In this document: positions 9,803 to 20,335 of the stretch, piece after piece
How positions within the stretch are numbered: position 1 is the first letter of the stretch
Layout: the number at the start of each line of letters is the position of its first letter
From: Brachionus koreanus
Lineage: Eukaryota > Rotifera > Eurotatoria > Ploima > Brachionidae
Length of the DNA stretch: 64,000 nucleotides
Direction: 5' to 3'
NCBI GenBank assembly: GCA_016987375.1
Contig: PJRA01000453.1
Coordinates: forward strand, 116,096-180,095
Notes under the pieces: generated by a model
The model's database searches: none
Seen by the model: the letters and a program-made list of their open reading frames with translations, nothing else
What the model was told of the DNA's origin: nothing
Made by a program: the position numbers and the translations under genes

Positions 9803-12282
9803 ATGTTTGAAATTAACAGTAAGGTACAAGCTCTCGACAACATTTGCTCGAAATGGCGAAACGCTGTGATTGTGGACTTTAAGGATGATAAATATACTAT
9901 TCATTTTGAAAACTTTTATAATAAATATAATACTGTTTTTGAAAAAGGTAACTTTTATCAAGAAAAATCAAATAATAAAGACTATTCACTATTTTGATGA
10001 CAATAAGATTTTTTACGCCTACCTATTGAAGAGAGAATAATTCCCAGGAATGCTTTGAATGTTAAATCCTGTGAATTAAGTAACTTGATTATCAATGACA
10101 AAGTAATTATAAAATTAGACAACGTTGAACACGAGGGTATATTCAATCAATTAAATCTTAATATTAAATTCTAGTTGATTTTCTTAAAAAGCCACTGTAT
10201 TGCTTAACGACCCCTTTCTTTGTACCTTAACGGTAAAAGAATTCAATTGTCGAAAGTTTCCATATGAAGATATTATGATGACAAATAAAAATGAACTAGA
10301 ATTCAAAAAAAAAATAGTTTCAAAAAATTAAAATAATAATGTATTAATAATTTATTAAATAAATTTCTTTTAAGAAAATATAAATGCAATATATCTTTAA
10401 AAAAGGCTTCAAACAGATTAAAAAAACAATCATCTTTTATGGATACAAAAGAACTGGAATTGGCTACAGTTAAAAAAAAGTCTAATATGAAACATTCACA
10501 CTCTGCTCAACTAATTGATGATCATACTCCTGTAAGATTTTGTCACACTTTATGAAAGAATTTGTTTAATCTTAAATCTGTAAAAAAATTATATTTTTTT
10601 AGATTCAAATTCATGCTAATTATATAGGCAAAACAGATAAAAAATCTCTACAGTTTGAAAACAGTCATCAAAAAATCAAAAATAAATTGGACTTGAATAA
10701 GTTTGAGATTGAAAAATTGGACGAGTATAAAAAGCAATTCAATGAGAAATTAAGCAAAGTGACAGAAGTTAATGGGAAAAATCTAGCAGAGATAAATTCT
10801 TCAATTCTTACTGTTAATAAAAGTCTAAACGATTTAACAGAAAATGTAATTAATTTATTTTATTTATTTTATTCATTGGCAATGTGAAAACTTAGTAAAA
10901 AAATTACAGTACAAAAATGAAAAATTGAATTTTTATGCTGTAACAAATTTTAATTTAAAATTTTTCTTTAACAATTTCATGTACGATACTTTAATATTTA
11001 AAAAATATAAAAATAAAAAAAATCTTTTGAAAATCATCAATAAATGAATCAAATTGATTTTCTATCAGAACATTTGTTAAGTTAGATTATTTAAAAAAAT
11101 TTTCAGTTGGTTTACTCAGAATTTATAAAGTTTTAATTTAAAAAAAATAATACAAAAAGTGTATATTGTACCTTATGGCTTCTTAAAGATTACGAACTCG
11201 ATGATTGCAAATGGTCAAAAAATTTTTATTTTTTTATTGATCATATTTAGTGAACTGATCAATAAATATTTTATTCAGATTATAAAGAAATTTTAGATTG
11301 TACTAGATTTGTACATGATTGTACAAGTTTTTTTATTTTCGAGAAATAAAAATTAAGTGTAATTTAACTATTTTTCTATTTAAATTTTTTTATTTTGTAA
11401 TAAATGTACTAAGTTTTCACATTGCCTTATTCATTTCAGTTAACGCCTAGAAGGCGATGTAAAAAAAAAAATTTTAAAAATAAGAAAACTAAAAAAAATA
11501 AAAATAATTTTAATGCTAATTAATGCAAAACAGTGATTTTATAAACTTATTTTTTTGAAATGAGGCTCATAATTTATCTAAAAAATCTTAAATAATAAAT
11601 TTTGAATATCTTAGTCTCTTCTAAAATAGTAACCAGTTAATGCTATCACTGTATCTTACAGATCTTTTTATTTTTTCCTCTTAAGATGAGTAAAATATTT
11701 TCAAATATGGCTCAACTATCGAGTGAATTTTTGAATAAATTTAATAAGAATTTTGAAACTTTAAATGGAAATTTGGAAAAAATAGAAAAAAAAATTTCAA
11801 CAACTGATTTTGTAACATCTAGTAATTGTGTTGAAAAAGAATTGAGATGCGAAGAATCAGACTTGATTCAAAACTTTCCTGATATTTTTGATCAAAATCA
11901 TTTTAACCAAATTTCGACAGAAAGTTTTAACAAGAAATCTAGTCCTTGTTCTGATGAAATTCAACAAAAAGATTATTTGTCTGATCAAGAGATTCAAAAA
12001 GAGATTCTTCCAGCAGGCACATCTGGAATTTCTTTTGCAGCTAATCTTCTAGAAAAATTATTTTGTATCAATGAATTGCAAGGTTGCAATGTATATGGTA
12101 AAGGCAAGAAAGATCTGGCTAAAAAACCACTTGATGCCCAAAAAATTGAATACATTCAAAATTTATCAGAAAGTCTATTTAATCCCAGTAGAAAAAAAGA
12201 TTTTTGGAAAAACTGCACTAATCATATGAATAAAAGGATTCACAAATTACTTAAGACTGAAGAAGACAAAGAGAACTTATGA
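9803..12282 (+). CDS. Transposon passenger: Tudor-like / helical / BEN-domain protein
   Basis: Exons supported by sites and frame: 9803-9947 (ATG start, donor GGTAACT); about 10008 to about 10134 (phase 1 joins as Asp); 10375-10531 (donor after CCT); 10603-10845; 11686-12282 (TGA). The joins 10531/10603 and 10845/11686 are phase 0. The link from the second to the third exon is unresolved: a 38-bp intron ending TTCTAG at 10173 is possible, but a stop follows. Exons 1-2 read 'VQALDNICSKWRNAVIVDF' then 'KYTIHFENFYNKYNTVF', the pattern of a Tudor/Agenet-like reader module (basic 'W.nA.I' strand, then 'iHF'). The middle is Lys/Glu-rich helix. The last about 90 residues match a BEN domain: 'AANLLEKLFCINELQGCNVYG', 'KKPLDAQKIEYIQ', 'FWKNCTNHMNKRIHKLL'. 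BEN domains bind DNA or chromatin proteins. It lies wholly between the transposon termini. Confidence 0.7.
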
Positions 12283-12314
12283 TAGCCAATTAATATAAAG
12301 TAAATTTTTGAGTC

Positions 12315-12524
12315 TAATTTTTTATTTACAATTTTTTTTTATGTTCAATGTCTTAAGTAATTTCAATTTAAAAAAAATTTTTTTGTATTTTTTATTTATC
12401 TAGCTTTTATTTACAAAGTAATATAACTTATAATTTTTTATTTACAATTTTTTTTTATGTTCAATGTCTTAAGTAATTTCAATTTAAAAAAAATTTTTTT
12501 GTATTTTTTATTTATCTAGCTTTT
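12315..12524. repeat. 94-bp direct duplication abutting an assembly gap
   Basis: 12315-12408 and 12431-12524 appear identical, period 116 bp, and the second copy ends exactly at the N run. This pattern is common when a scaffolder leaves overlapping contig ends unjoined, so it may be an artefact. Confidence 0.8.
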
Positions 12525-12628
12525 NNNNNNNNNNNNNNNNNNNNNNNNNNNNNNNNNNNNNNNNNNNNNNNNNNNNNNNNNNNNNNNNNNNNNNNNNNNN
12601 NNNNNNNNNNNNNNNNNNNNNNNNNNNN
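12525..12628. other. Assembly gap (104 N)
   Basis: Run of N between the 3' ends of the BEN gene and the transposase gene. The true length is unknown. Confidence 0.99.
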
Positions 12629-12641
12629 AAAAAAAAAAAAT

Positions 12642-13916
12642 TTAATATCCTGTAGCGTAGCCATTGTTTAAAATCACATGTGGAAGAACACGATTAATGT
12701 GTAAAATATAATTTCTACATTATTCTGGAGTCAATATTTTTTGCCAGAATTCACCAATTACCTTAATCAGTCCTACTTTAGTATTTGGTTTATTCTGCCT
12801 TACAAAAGTTTTTAATTCATGCCAGACCAACTCAATAGGGTTCAGATCCTGAAATAAATTTTTTTCAATTAAATTAGATATGCACTAAATTATGCTTACA
12901 GGACTTTGTGCAGGAGTTGGCCAATGATTTATTTTATTGACAGTTAACCATTCTTTGGTGATTAAGGAAGTGTGCTTTCGATCATTATCCATGATTAGCC
13001 TATGTCCACCAGGAAAATTAGTACTAAATTTGAAAAATCAATAGAAATTTTGGTTTTTGCTAATTAAATCTAAATGATTACTTTATAAAAGGGATAAGAT
13101 TGGTTGATAAAATATTTATAAAATCAGTGCTCTTCATTATACCTGAAAATATACAAATTGGAGTAGGTCCACGACTACTAATACCTGCCCAGAGAAGTAA
13201 CTTTTTTGATTCAAACCATGATTAGTTTAAGTAAAAACAGTAGTTTTAAAATAATTACTTTCAGCGGATGCTTAGCAACAGGGGCTTTATAATAGCGGCT
13301 ATTTTTATGAACCCAACTTAAACAGAAATATTTCAAAAAATTTATTTCAAAAATTAATTTTTACTGTTTTAATGTATGAATATCTAATTCAATCATACTT
13401 TCATCAATAAAAATGCAGTCATCAAAATATTCTTCAGTGAGCAAACATAAATTACAATATAAACTTCTTTTAATTGCATTTTTTGTAGAGACAATTTGAC
13501 AGTATCTTAATGTTTGAATTATTAAATGAAAAGATTATAAAATTTTTATACAACCTGGTCATTTTTCTGGACCATTTGACTTTTTTTGCCGCATTTATAA
13601 TCAAAGTTTTCGATACAGTAATCGAAAATTTTCTTTTTATTAATAAAATTAAAGACTCAATTGTAATTTGCCTGTTGAAAGCAATAGTTTCATCTAAATA
13701 TTCGAGATGCTCCTGGCTTAATTTCGGTTTTCTTCCAGAGCGCTTGTTATCAACAAGGCTTTTACAATTTTTGTATCGTTTACAAATTGCAAAAATTGAT
13801 CTCTTTGAAATAGTTAGACCTTCGTTTTGAATAGCTTGTCTAACTTGTTCAAGCGATAATTTAACTTCAAACCTAAAGTAAACAATTCTTTGACGATAAT
13901 GTAAAGATGCTTTCAT
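12642..13916 (-). CDS. Tc1-like DD34E transposase, six exons, one nonsense codon
   Basis: Exons 13916-13555, 13505-13365, 13316-13259, 13200-13082, 13023-12900 and 12848-12642 join in frame (introns 48-58 bp, all GT-AG) to 336 codons, normal Tc1 size. Exon 1 holds the paired helix-turn-helix DNA-binding region ('RFEVKLSLEQVRQAI', 'SGRKPKLSQEHLEYL'). The catalytic triad is visible: first Asp in 'CIFIDES'; second in 'LIMDNDRKHTS'; then 34 residues to Glu in 'SPDLNPIELVW', a motif split by an intron between Pro and Asp. The C-terminus 'RVLPHVILNNGYATGY' is canonical. In the last exon, TAA replaces the residue after 'KILTPE', where relatives have a sense codon, cutting off the last 21 or so residues. 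That makes full activity doubtful; the rest is intact. Confidence 0.85.
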
Positions 13917-14639
13917 TTTCTTATAATAAAGTTTAATGGATTTTTTAAAAATAACATTCTATTTTGATTTATTCAGTAATTTTATTTTAAATTAAATTAC
14001 ATATTGAGTCAAAAAAGACTTAACGTTTTTCTTAATTTATGCAAAAATAATATTCATACGATCAACTGTCTTTCTGTCAAAGAAATTTGCTCTCATGTTA
14101 TTATCAAGAAATTATAAGATCAAAGTTGATAAATTTTATTTTACAAATGAATTTCCCAGCAACCCAAAATTGATTTATACTTTGTTAAAAAAAATAGTTT
14201 CGAATTTAATCAAAGAGAACTGGTGTGAGCTTTAATTTAAGAATTAATTATCAATTAATATAACTCCTTATATTCACGCATTCACGTTGCATCTGTTTTA
14301 ACTTCAAAGACCATATTGATTATTTTACAAGCAAGGATTCAAATAATCAAACAAAGAGCATTGCTATTCTTTGAACTAAATATCGCTAACAATGTAGAAG
14401 CTAATTATTCGAGGATTGCAGAAAGATCCTTAAATTATCAATTAATCAACTAACTTTTTCTCATGAGCTGAATTTCTCCTTTTACATTAAAATTATCCAA
14501 TTAAATATCAACTGTGATAAACTACAAAATTTTGTTGAATAAATTATAATAAATAAATAAGTGTTCAATCTCTATTTTTACATGCGATCAACTCAATTTG
14601 ATAAATTAACATAATTTATTATTTTATTTAAATTTTTGT

Positions 14640-14816
14640 CTTCCAAGATAGGAAGAGGAAAGGAAGAGGAAGAGGAAAGGAAAAAGAAGAGGAAGAGGAA
14701 AGGAAGAAGAAGAGGAAGAGGAAAGGAAGAAGAAAGGAAGAGGAAAGGAAGAGGAAAGGAAGAAGAAAGGAAGAGGAAAGGAAAGAAATCGATGAAGTTA
14801 GTTTTAAAACGTACTG
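14640..14816 (-). repeat. Right terminal inverted repeat with polypurine array
   Basis: About 140 bp of imperfect GGAAGAGGAAA units is followed by the inverse of the left terminus, ending ...CGTACTG at 14816 with TA after it. The array also creates an artificial Lys/Arg/Glu reading frame that is not a gene. Confidence 0.85.
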
Positions 14817-16535
14817 TATTTTTATTGATTTTTAATATTTTGCATTTTATTCATTATCTATATATATTTTTTATTGAATTTAACAAATTAATTTAAATTA
14901 ATTTCTTTAGGAATGGGAATTAACCTGTTGATTAAACCTGAAATTAAAATTGCAAATTTATTCCTAACACCTGAAAATTTACCAAGGGATTATTTGACAT
15001 AGCCTAGTTTTATTTTAATTGTTTTTTTATTAACTCGCGATTGGGGAATGAAAATATTAAAGTTTAATATTTTTCAAAAAAAAAAAAGCGTTTTTGAAAT
15101 TTGTCGTTGTAACCTTTGATCATGACCAACAGTCATTTTATGGGGTCTAAAAAGATTCACAAAATTTTGTCATAATGAGATGATCATAACTTCTGCCTAA
15201 TAAAAAGATAATCAATAACAATGCACAATTTTTTTAAGAGAAATTTAGCAAGGATACCACAAATTTTATTAGAATAACTACAAAAATGAAAAAAAAAAAC
15301 TTTTTTTTTATTATTTGACACCAATTTGATTAAAATGACAATGAAAATAAAAAAAAATTATTTTTTTACTTGTGACACTAAATTTTTTTATTTTTTGTAC
15401 AAAAAGTAGCGTTTTTTCTTCTTTTGCGCGCCACATTGATCACACAATTTTGCTTGTTTGTTTTAAATTCCTTCTACATTGTTTGCCTCCAATTTTGTTC
15501 TTTCTGAAACTGGTTCCTCTTCTTCAAATCAGACTCACTAGACTCGATGTCTTTTGGAACAGTTTTAAAAGCTTGTGTTTCATTCGGTTGCTTTTTCAGT
15601 GTAATAGCAGTATTTAACGGTCTGCCTATTTTACGGTTCGATTGAATTAGAACGTCCATTCCTATTTTTAGAGCTATTTGATGATGACTGCACTAGACAT
15701 CTTATTTTATTTTCCATTTTTTTTTTTAAGAAAAAATTGCTTTATTTTATACATTATGTATTTTCAAATTATATTACATTTATTAAAAAAATTGTGTTTT
15801 TTTTTTCAATTTAAGTTTTGTGGTACCGGTTTTAATGGCCTTTTTATAAATAGTTACTTTTTAATTTTTGGATAAAAGTATTTCAAAAATTTTTGATTAA
15901 AATAATTTTCCTAGTCAATTTAATTGAGATTAAAAACCAAAACTTAATGAATTACAATTTTCATCATTTTTAGAACATTTTATACCAATTTTTTTTCAAA
16001 ATACAAAGTTTTATTTTAGTTTTGTGTTTTTTTTTTCCAGTTGAGTTTGTAAAAGGTCAATTATTTATAAGTTTATTTTCTAATTTGAATTTAAAAACAC
16101 TTGATTTAGAACAAAAGAATTTATTTTTTTTATTTATATTTTATCAATTAATCATTTTTTTTACTCATTTATTTTATTTTATAATTAATCAAACAATAAA
16201 AAAATAATTTTTTTAAAAATTCTCGTAGAAATGAATCATATTTTCTGTTAATGTGCTGTTTTTTTCGAGATGTTTACAAAAAAAATAAATATATTTCTAT
16301 GCATTTATGCAAATCAATTAATGTCTTATCTAGAAGCAAAACATTTTAAAGGCGCATGATGAAGCAATAAACTAATTTAAATTATTTTCTGATTTATTAT
16401 TTTTCAATAAAAAAAAATCAAATGTAGAAAAAATCAATCAAATTTTAATTTAAAAAATAATTTGATGAAAAAAAAATTAGTTTTTTTTTTGTTTTAAATG
16501 CTGAATAATCACTAAAAAATTTGATTCATAAACGA
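14817..16535. other. AT-rich intergenic stretch
   Basis: No gene is supported. On the minus strand 15474-15680 a short open stretch contains 'NRKIGRPLNT' and nearby 'CDQCGAQKKKKR'. These are too short and frame-broken to name, but could be the end of another decayed element. Confidence 0.5.
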
Positions 16536-18992
16536 CTACATTTCGAAAATATTACACTGTGTCAAATTATAAAAAATATTTTTGTTACATTTAAATACAT
16601 CAGTAAACTCTGGTATTAGGCTTACTTGTAAAGATCTAAATTCATGTATTACATGATATTGTTCAAATTGATGGACATTGTTTAGCTGTCTTTTTCTACA
16701 ATACGATTGTGCGTAGCGTATAAAAAAGAGCTGCTCAGGTGAATATTTAATGCCAGGAAGATTAACTTTGGACATTAAGTTATTTTGTTCGCTTTCCATC
16801 AAGAATGTTTTGAAAGAAACAAGCACACCGAAAGTGTCCGATATTTGCTCTGAAATTGACTCACTAGCCTCAATATCATATCCATAATTCATTTTGACAT
16901 ACTTGACATAATTTTGTCTCAAACACTCTAGTTTTCCAATATAGTAGTTTTGTGTTTCTTTTGTTGCCTTGAAAAGTTCTTCATCTATTAAATGAAATAG
17001 CTCGTGGGCAAGAAACGAGCCTATAGTTGCATAATTTAAATAAACTGGATTGTTAATATTGAATATTGGTTCTATTAGTACACCAGCTGGCATCAAAAGT
17101 GTATTATGCTCTTTGAAATACATCAAATTGGCCTCAAATATATCAATCATATACTGCTTGTTTCTCAATCGTGATGTTTGCTCAACGCCAACCAAATCAA
17201 ATTCTTTCGAATAGGAAAATTCATTCAAAATAAGCTTATTAATAACATAACTTGATGTCAAATTATAATTTACTTCTAGTCTATTTCTATTTATCTTTGT
17301 TTCAAATATTTTATCTGTAAAGACCATTTTGTGTTCCATTTTTCCCAAATTTTGTACAACTTTTTTTTTTGTGCTATCGTCAATCCATTTTTGTTTCCAA
17401 ACAACATCAATTGTGCTATTGATCAACTTTCTAAGCATCAAATAAGTCTCATTTTTTATCATTTTATCAAATTTTTGTGTCAAAAAAAGACTCTGCAATT
17501 CCCGCTGTTCATCAGTGTCCGGTATGGAAAACCCATAAAGCATTGAGAAGGCACAATTTTGCTCTCTGTCTATTTTATATATCAATTCAAAGTTATCCAC
17601 CGGGTTTATTTTGGTCACATGTTTGCCATATTCAAAAAAAGCGTGATAGTATCTAATGGGCAAGAGAAGATTTATGTGAGGAGTGGAGAAAAGCCCTGAC
17701 GGCTTGATCAACGAATAAAGAGTGTGCAAATAGACAAAGTTTGAGAAAGCTCGTTGAAATTTTGCCTTTGAGTAATTTAAGCTTTTGATTGCTTGAAAAA
17801 GATGCTTCAAATAGTCCAAAGCTTGCGAGCTAATAACCACTTGAGTATTTGAGGCCAGTTTGGTCCAAGTTTTCCTGTTCAAAATTTTCACAAAGCTCTC
17901 AAAATCAAACAAACTCTCATTTGAATTCACAAACGAGTCTATTTGACTCACTGTTTTAACCAAAGTAGTCCTTGGACTTCTAACACCACATCTATACAAA
18001 TCGCTTCTAATAAAATAAACTTTGTGAGCCAGTTCGAGCATTTCATCCATTTGTTGATTAAAATCTTCTTCATTCAATCTGGATTCACTTGTGTCATGAA
18101 AGTAATTTATTATGGTTTTGAGAAATTTTTTGAATTGAATTTTAGTATTTGTACTGTTGGGAAAAAATCTTTGCAGTCGACAATAATCTTCGGGAAATAA
18201 TATTTTCATCAAAATTTTAGTATGATTAAAATCATCACTAAGAAAACGAAAAAATGTTGGCACACGCAATAAAGTCAAAGTGGCCAAGCGGTTTTCTACT
18301 GAAAACAAATTGTCCGTTGAATATTCAGACATATTGGCATGATTTTTAGCATTTAGCATAGGCCAACTACCTATTTTAGTCGACATGTAATCAAGAAATT
18401 CTTTATCTGAATGTTCTTCTATTCCAAATTGATTAGCACATGATTGATAATAAATTTTGAGATTTTTCTTTATTTCCGAATCGGTTTGCTCAATTGGTTT
18501 CTTGGCCAAATCGGACAAGTCATTAAGCATTTTTTCATATGCCATTGTAAAATGATCTTTTTCTTCAGGCCTCTCAGCCAACCATGTACCACATGCAAAT
18601 TGATAAAAATTTTCGCATGGCTTGATCGATTGATTGAGATTATTGAGCATAAAATTGGCCGCTTTGTAGCAAGCAGTAGTTTTGCATTCTGTGTTCGATT
18701 CAAATGGTGCTAAAAATCTCGAATTAGGATGCTGATAATTGGCCATACTATGAATGGACAAAGATTTGTCCAATTTAGCTTTTGTCTGAGATAATTTGTA
18801 AAAAGTGTGTATTAAAAGTGAAAGCAAAATAATACAAATAATTGTGCTAATTACTATCAATTTTTGGTACAATTTAGTAAATTTTTTTTCATTCTTATTT
18901 TTTCTATTTGCCATTATTGCCACTTGATGGTCATATTCATTGTTGCTTTGACTGTTATGCAGAATAATGTCCGTTGATGTTTTCTTAGTCAT
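16536..18992 (-). CDS. M13 (neprilysin/ECE-like) zinc metallopeptidase
   Basis: Intronless, 818 aa, ATG start. A short cytoplasmic N-terminus precedes a type II membrane anchor at residues about 44-66 ('LIVISTIICIILLSLLIH'). The ectodomain begins with the Cys-rich M13 N-terminal block ('CKTTACYKAANFMLNNLNQS', 'PCENFYQFACGTW'). The zinc site HELFH is at 663-667 and the third ligand Glu at about 715 in 'EQISD' (family ENIAD). The substrate-backbone motif NAxY reads NLMY (622-625), keeping Asn and Tyr but losing Ala. The C-terminal CxxW reads CNIF. These enzymes cut short extracellular peptides such as neuropeptides at the cell surface. Zinc residues are intact, so activity is plausible; the altered NAxY suggests a divergent specificity. 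Length is slightly above the usual 700-770. Confidence 0.92.
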   Translation of the reverse strand: MTKKTSTDIILHNSQSNNEYDHQVAIMANRKNKNEKKFTKLYQKLIVISTIICIILLSLLIHTFYKLSQTKAKLDKSLSIHSMANYQHPNSRFLAPFESNTECKTTACYKAANFMLNNLNQSIKPCENFYQFACGTWLAERPEEKDHFTMAYEKMLNDLSDLAKKPIEQTDSEIKKNLKIYYQSCANQFGIEEHSDKEFLDYMSTKIGSWPMLNAKNHANMSEYSTDNLFSVENRLATLTLLRVPTFFRFLSDDFNHTKILMKILFPEDYCRLQRFFPNSTNTKIQFKKFLKTIINYFHDTSESRLNEEDFNQQMDEMLELAHKVYFIRSDLYRCGVRSPRTTLVKTVSQIDSFVNSNESLFDFESFVKILNRKTWTKLASNTQVVISSQALDYLKHLFQAIKSLNYSKAKFQRAFSNFVYLHTLYSLIKPSGLFSTPHINLLLPIRYYHAFFEYGKHVTKINPVDNFELIYKIDREQNCAFSMLYGFSIPDTDEQRELQSLFLTQKFDKMIKNETYLMLRKLINSTIDVVWKQKWIDDSTKKKVVQNLGKMEHKMVFTDKIFETKINRNRLEVNYNLTSSYVINKLILNEFSYSKEFDLVGVEQTSRLRNKQYMIDIFEANLMYFKEHNTLLMPAGVLIEPIFNINNPVYLNYATIGSFLAHELFHLIDEELFKATKETQNYYIGKLECLRQNYVKYVKMNYGYDIEASESISEQISDTFGVLVSFKTFLMESEQNNLMSKVNLPGIKYSPEQLFFIRYAQSYCRKRQLNNVHQFEQYHVIHEFRSLQVSLIPEFTDVFKCNKNIFYNLTQCNIFEM

Positions 18993-20335
18993 TTCTCTTT
19001 TTTTTTAAATAAAATTATTTTATCTAATTTTTATTATCTTCAATAAAAAAAAGGCTTCTGCTTATCAATAAGGTAAAGAAGATCAGTTATTATGATATTA
19101 TTCATAGCAATGGTAAATGTTAAAAAAGTAATTAGCATTGTTATCGAGAATCGATTTAATGCTATTTTGTTTATCTTTACTTTATTAAATTTTACAAGAG
19201 TTTAATTCTTTTTTAGTTTTTGGAAGAATAGATAAAATTGTTAATTATTAATGAAAATAAATTTTAAATTTGACGGCATGAACCTTCTTAATCCCTGGAT
19301 TTTTTATTAACATCTTTTAGACAAAACAAAACTTAACTTTATCGGCTTTGCTCACCAGGCCGATTCACGTGAAGCTAAATAGTTTAAAAAAAAGATTTAA
19401 AAAGCAAAAAGTTCATTTAATAAGAAAAAATTAAGCTTTTTATTCGATTTGTTTAAATAACGAAAATGTTTTCAAATTTTTTATTGTTATTTTTAAAGAT
19501 TGCTAAGCGCAAATTTAAATCAATAAAAAAAAAAAGAAAAATTTTATTATTTCTACAATTATTTAATACTGAATATTTTATTTTTAAAAATGCGTATGTT
19601 AATAAATATAAAAAAAGCGCCCAAATGCACATAAAGTGTCTATTAAATTTTTTGAAAAATATCAAAATTAAATATCACAAATAACGTAATTTGGTAATCA
19701 AAAACCTCTTAAATAAAAAGAAATACGCCTTCGTCCCATACTAGATAATTATTTTTTAGCTTATAGAATCAGGGTCATTTATTTATTTTAAATAGAAAAA
19801 AAATTCTGATGATTGATCTTTTAGTAATCTAATTTAATTTATTTTTTTTTAAATTTTAGCTTAATATATTATATGAATGAACTAAAGCATATGCCAAAAA
19901 AAAATGCATCTGCGTTTAATTATAATTAAAACAGCATACATCGCTGGATATATCCTTTATTAACTAAAACCTTCAATTAACTTTTGTCTCAATAATTTTC
20001 AATAAATATTTTAATTAAAATATTTATTTCAAGAGTACTACTTTAGAATAAACAAAATAAAATTAAGAAAACTAAAAAAATCAAGCTAGGATTATTGCCT
20101 TAAATATTTTTTAAATAAAAAAAATTAAAAAACATTTCTTGTTTTCTTGGATTTAAATTATTTTTAAAAACAGAATTTATTTACGATAAAAAACAAAATT
20201 AAAGGAATAATAAAAAAAAAATAGCGAAAAAAATAAACCATTAAATAACATGTTTACTAATGAATTAAAAGCTCTTAATCGAGTTAAATAAATTTGAATA
20301 AACAACATATAACATATAGAATTAAAAAAATTAAA
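18993..20335. other. AT-rich intergenic stretch
   Basis: Between the M13 peptidase start and the kinase gene end. Two overlapping low-complexity open frames (19453-19684) face each other and look like chance. Nothing else is seen. Confidence 0.6.

Larger units (their letters stand above)
9417..14816. mobile_element. 5.4-kb Tc1/mariner-type DNA transposon carrying a BEN-domain gene
   Basis: Both ends carry the same inverted terminus, CAGTACGTTTTAAAACTAAC and on through TTCATCGATTT, then an 11-bp-unit polypyrimidine array. TA dinucleotides sit immediately outside both ends (9415-9416, 14817-14818), the Tc1/mariner target duplication, and the CAGT start is typical of the group. Inside are a transposase on the minus strand (12642-13916) and a passenger gene on the plus strand (9803-12282), convergent, with a 104-N assembly gap between them. 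Tc1/mariner elements are usually 1.3-2.4 kb and encode transposase alone, so this copy is more than twice the usual size. The last catalytic exon has one nonsense codon, so this copy may be non-autonomous now. No second pair of terminal repeats hugging only the transposase was seen. Confidence 0.85.

Noticed and set aside
12700..12711. Reading TAA as Gln (altered genetic code) to keep the transposase open
   Set aside because: Several clear genes here end at TAA or TGA at the expected place, so a standard code with a nonsense mutation is simpler.
14636..14896. Lys/Arg/Glu-rich 86-codon frame
   Set aside because: It is the translation of the polypurine array in the transposon's right terminus and has no independent coding signal.
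15474..15680. Short 'NRKIGRPLNT' frame with nearby CxxC as a transposase end
   Set aside because: Too short and frame-broken to assign to any family.
19453..19684. Overlapping open frames on both strands
   Set aside because: Low-complexity AT-rich sequence; neither has a domain, splice context or plausible composition.
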